Below, in pieces: positions 8,489 through 9,998 of a DNA stretch of 9,998 nucleotides. Within the stretch, counting starts at the first letter, position 1; each line of letters starts with the position of its first letter. Position numbers and translations under genes: made by a program. This stretch comes from Streptomyces sp. NRRL S-31 (GTDB lineage: Bacteria; Actinomycetota; Actinomycetes; Streptomycetales; Streptomycetaceae): contig NZ_JOCB01000157.1 in assembly GCF_000718775.1 (NCBI RefSeq), positions 1 through 9,998 on the forward strand, given 5' to 3'. Under the pieces are notes generated by a model that searched no databases, had not been told where the DNA came from, and worked only from the letters and a program-made list of their open reading frames with translations.

Positions 8489-9798
8489 TGCCGCTCACCG
8501 GACGCGCCGCCCTTCTCGCGGCCCTCGGCTCGATCCCCGTCGGCGTCCTGGAGCCGGGCTGGACGGGCATCCTCGCGGTCAACGGCTCCCTCGCCCTGGC
8601 CTGCGCCTGCGACTACGCGCTGGCAGCGCCGGTACGCCGACTGCTGCTGACCCGCTCCGGCGACACCAGCGTCCGCCTCGGCGACACCGCCGAGGTCACC
8701 CTCACGGTCACCAATCCGGCCGGCCGCCCCCTGCGAGCCCGGCTGCGCGACGCATGGCCGCCGAGCAGCTGGCAGCCGGGCACGGAGACCGGCTCGTCCC
8801 GGCACCGGCTGACCGTACCGCCGGGCGAGCGGCGGCGCGTGACGACCCGGCTGCGCCCCACCCGCCGCGGCGACCGCCAGGCGGATCGCGTGACCGTCCG
8901 CTCCTACGGTCCCCTCGGCCTGTTCACCCGCCAGGGCACGCACAAGGTGCCCTGGACGGTACGGGTCCTGCCGCCGTTCACCAGCCGCAGACACCTCCCG
9001 TCGAAACTCGCCCGGCTGCGTCAACTCGACGGCCGCACCGGCGTGCTGACGCGGGGTGAGGGCACGGAATTCGACAGCCTGCGCGAGTACATCCCCGGGG
9101 ACGACACCCGCTCGATCGACTGGCGAGCCACGGCCCGGCAGTCCGCCGTCGCCGTCCGCACCTGGCGTCCCGAACGCGACCGGCACATCCTGCTGGTCCT
9201 GGACACCGGCCGTACCTCGGCCGGCCGGGTGGGCGACGCGCCCCGCCTGGACGCCTCCATGGACGCGGCCCTACTGCTGGCGGCCCTCGCCGCGCGCGCC
9301 GGCGACCGGGTCGCGCTGCTGGCCTACGACCGCCGGGTACGCGCACTGGTCCAGGGCCGCACCGCCGGTGACGTGCTGCCGTCCCTGGTCGACGCGATGG
9401 CCTCGCTTGAGCCGGAACTCGTCGAGACCGACGCTCGCGGCCTCACCGCCGCCGCCCTGCGCACGGCGCCCCGCCGTTCGCTGATCGTGCTCCTCACGAC
9501 GCTGGACGCGGCACCGGTGGAACAGGGTCTGCTCCCGGTGCTTCCGCGGCTCACTCAACGCCATACGGTTCTGGTCGCCTCGGTGGCGGATCCGCACATC
9601 GCCAGGATGGCTCGGGCCCGTGGCAGCGCGGAGGCCGTGTACGAGGCGGCGGCAGCGGGGCAGGCGCAGAGGGAACGGGAGCGCACCGCGGAACAACTGC
9701 GCCGTCACGGTGTGACGGTGGTGGACGCGCTTCCCGAGGATCTGGCGCCGGCGCTCGCCGACGCCTATCTGGCCCTGAAAGCGGCGGGACGACTCTGA
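8488..9798 (+). CDS. DUF58 domain protein (vWA-like MoxR partner)
   Basis: A 436-residue protein whose ATG shares one base with the MoxR stop. The N-terminus has one or two hydrophobic segments (about 7-20 and 25-43), so it is probably membrane-anchored. A beta-rich region follows (about 55-160: VRLGDTAEVTLTVTNPAGR, a VPPGERR turn, VRSYGPLGLF). The DUF58 hallmark GEGTEFDSLREYIPGDD (190-206) continues directly as TRSIDWRATAR (207-217). A vWA-like fold follows: HILLVLDTGRTS (233-244), RVALLAYDRRV (274-284), RSLIVLLTTLD (330-340), HTVLVASVADP (359-369). The metal-site motif is DTGRT rather than DxSxS. It ends in a helical tail to the stop at 9796-9798. In known pairs the ATPase acts with a vWA-type partner; the target here is unknown. 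Last gene of the operon, followed by the terminator at 9860-9892. Confidence 0.95.
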
Positions 9799-9859
9799 CC
9801 GGTGCCGAACTCTGACGCCGAACCAGCTGTCATTCGCCGGGATTATCCCCATAACGCAG

Positions 9860-9892
9860 AAAACCCCCGCATCGAAATGATGCGGGGGTTTT
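9860..9892. terminator. Bidirectional intrinsic terminator between the DUF58 gene and the rRNA operon
   Basis: A perfect 14-bp inverted repeat (9860-9873 with 9879-9892) and 5-base loop (GAAAT). The arms begin with AAAA and end with TTTT, so a T run follows the GC stem on both strands. It lies 61 bases past the DUF58 stop and about 10 bases past the 5S rRNA 3' end. It can end both convergent transcripts. The short stretch 9799-9859 shows nothing else. Confidence 0.93.
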
Positions 9893-9902
9893 CCCAAATA
9901 TT

Positions 9903-9998
9903 GTTCGGCGGCGTCCTACTCTCCCACAGGGTCCCCCCTGCAGTACCATCGGCGCTGTGAGGCTTAGCTTCCGGGTTCGGAATGTAACCGGGCGTTTC
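9903..9998 (-). rRNA. rrf: 5S ribosomal RNA, 5' end cut off by window edge
   Basis: The reverse complement reads as the 3' four-fifths of actinobacterial 5S rRNA, including the conserved CCGAACCCGGAAGCTAAGC, GCGCCGATGGTACTGC and GGGAGAGTAGGACGCCGCCG stretches. About 96 bases are present; roughly 20 bases of the 5' end, including the 5' half of helix I, lie right of the window. The 3' end is placed at 9903 by eye and could shift by a base or two. It implies a 16S-23S-5S operon running leftward from beyond the edge. Confidence 0.96.

Overview
The window is high-GC actinobacterial DNA, very probably a Streptomyces chromosome. It is about three-quarters G+C, and codon third positions are almost always G or C. 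MtrA, MtrB and MtnA read like Streptomyces proteins, and the 5S rRNA 3' half matches the genus by eye. No species can be assigned. This looks like conserved core chromosome: I see no insertion sequence, prophage, CRISPR array, tRNA or sign of recent transfer.

Layout. Positions 1-3999 are on the minus strand. Read in the transcribed direction there is mtnA (3999-2857), a strong GC hairpin just past its stop, an intergenic region with GTCAC-type repeats, then mtrA (2687-1998) and mtrB (1996 to beyond position 1), separated by a single base. MtrA/MtrB is the essential or near-essential two-component system of actinobacteria that couples cell-wall and division control to development. MtnA is the methionine-salvage isomerase.

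A 140-base divergent intergenic region (4000-4139) separates this block from a plus-strand operon of five genes at 4140-9798. In order they are a polytopic membrane protein with a long Pro/Gly-rich N-terminus, a DUF4129 protein, a DUF4350 protein, a MoxR-family AAA+ ATPase and a DUF58 (vWA-like) protein. Junctions are a 4-base gap or overlaps of 1 to 4 bases, so the genes are almost certainly co-transcribed and translationally coupled. MoxR ATPases with DUF58 partners are thought to act as chaperone or assembly machines. The two single- or two-pass membrane proteins and the polytopic protein are the likely membrane-side partners. The function of this actinobacterial set is not established, and it is the most interesting part of the window.

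At the right edge is the 3' part of a 5S rRNA gene on the minus strand, the tail of an rRNA operon that continues past the window. It converges on the MoxR operon. A perfect 14-bp hairpin flanked by A and T runs lies between them and can terminate both transcripts.
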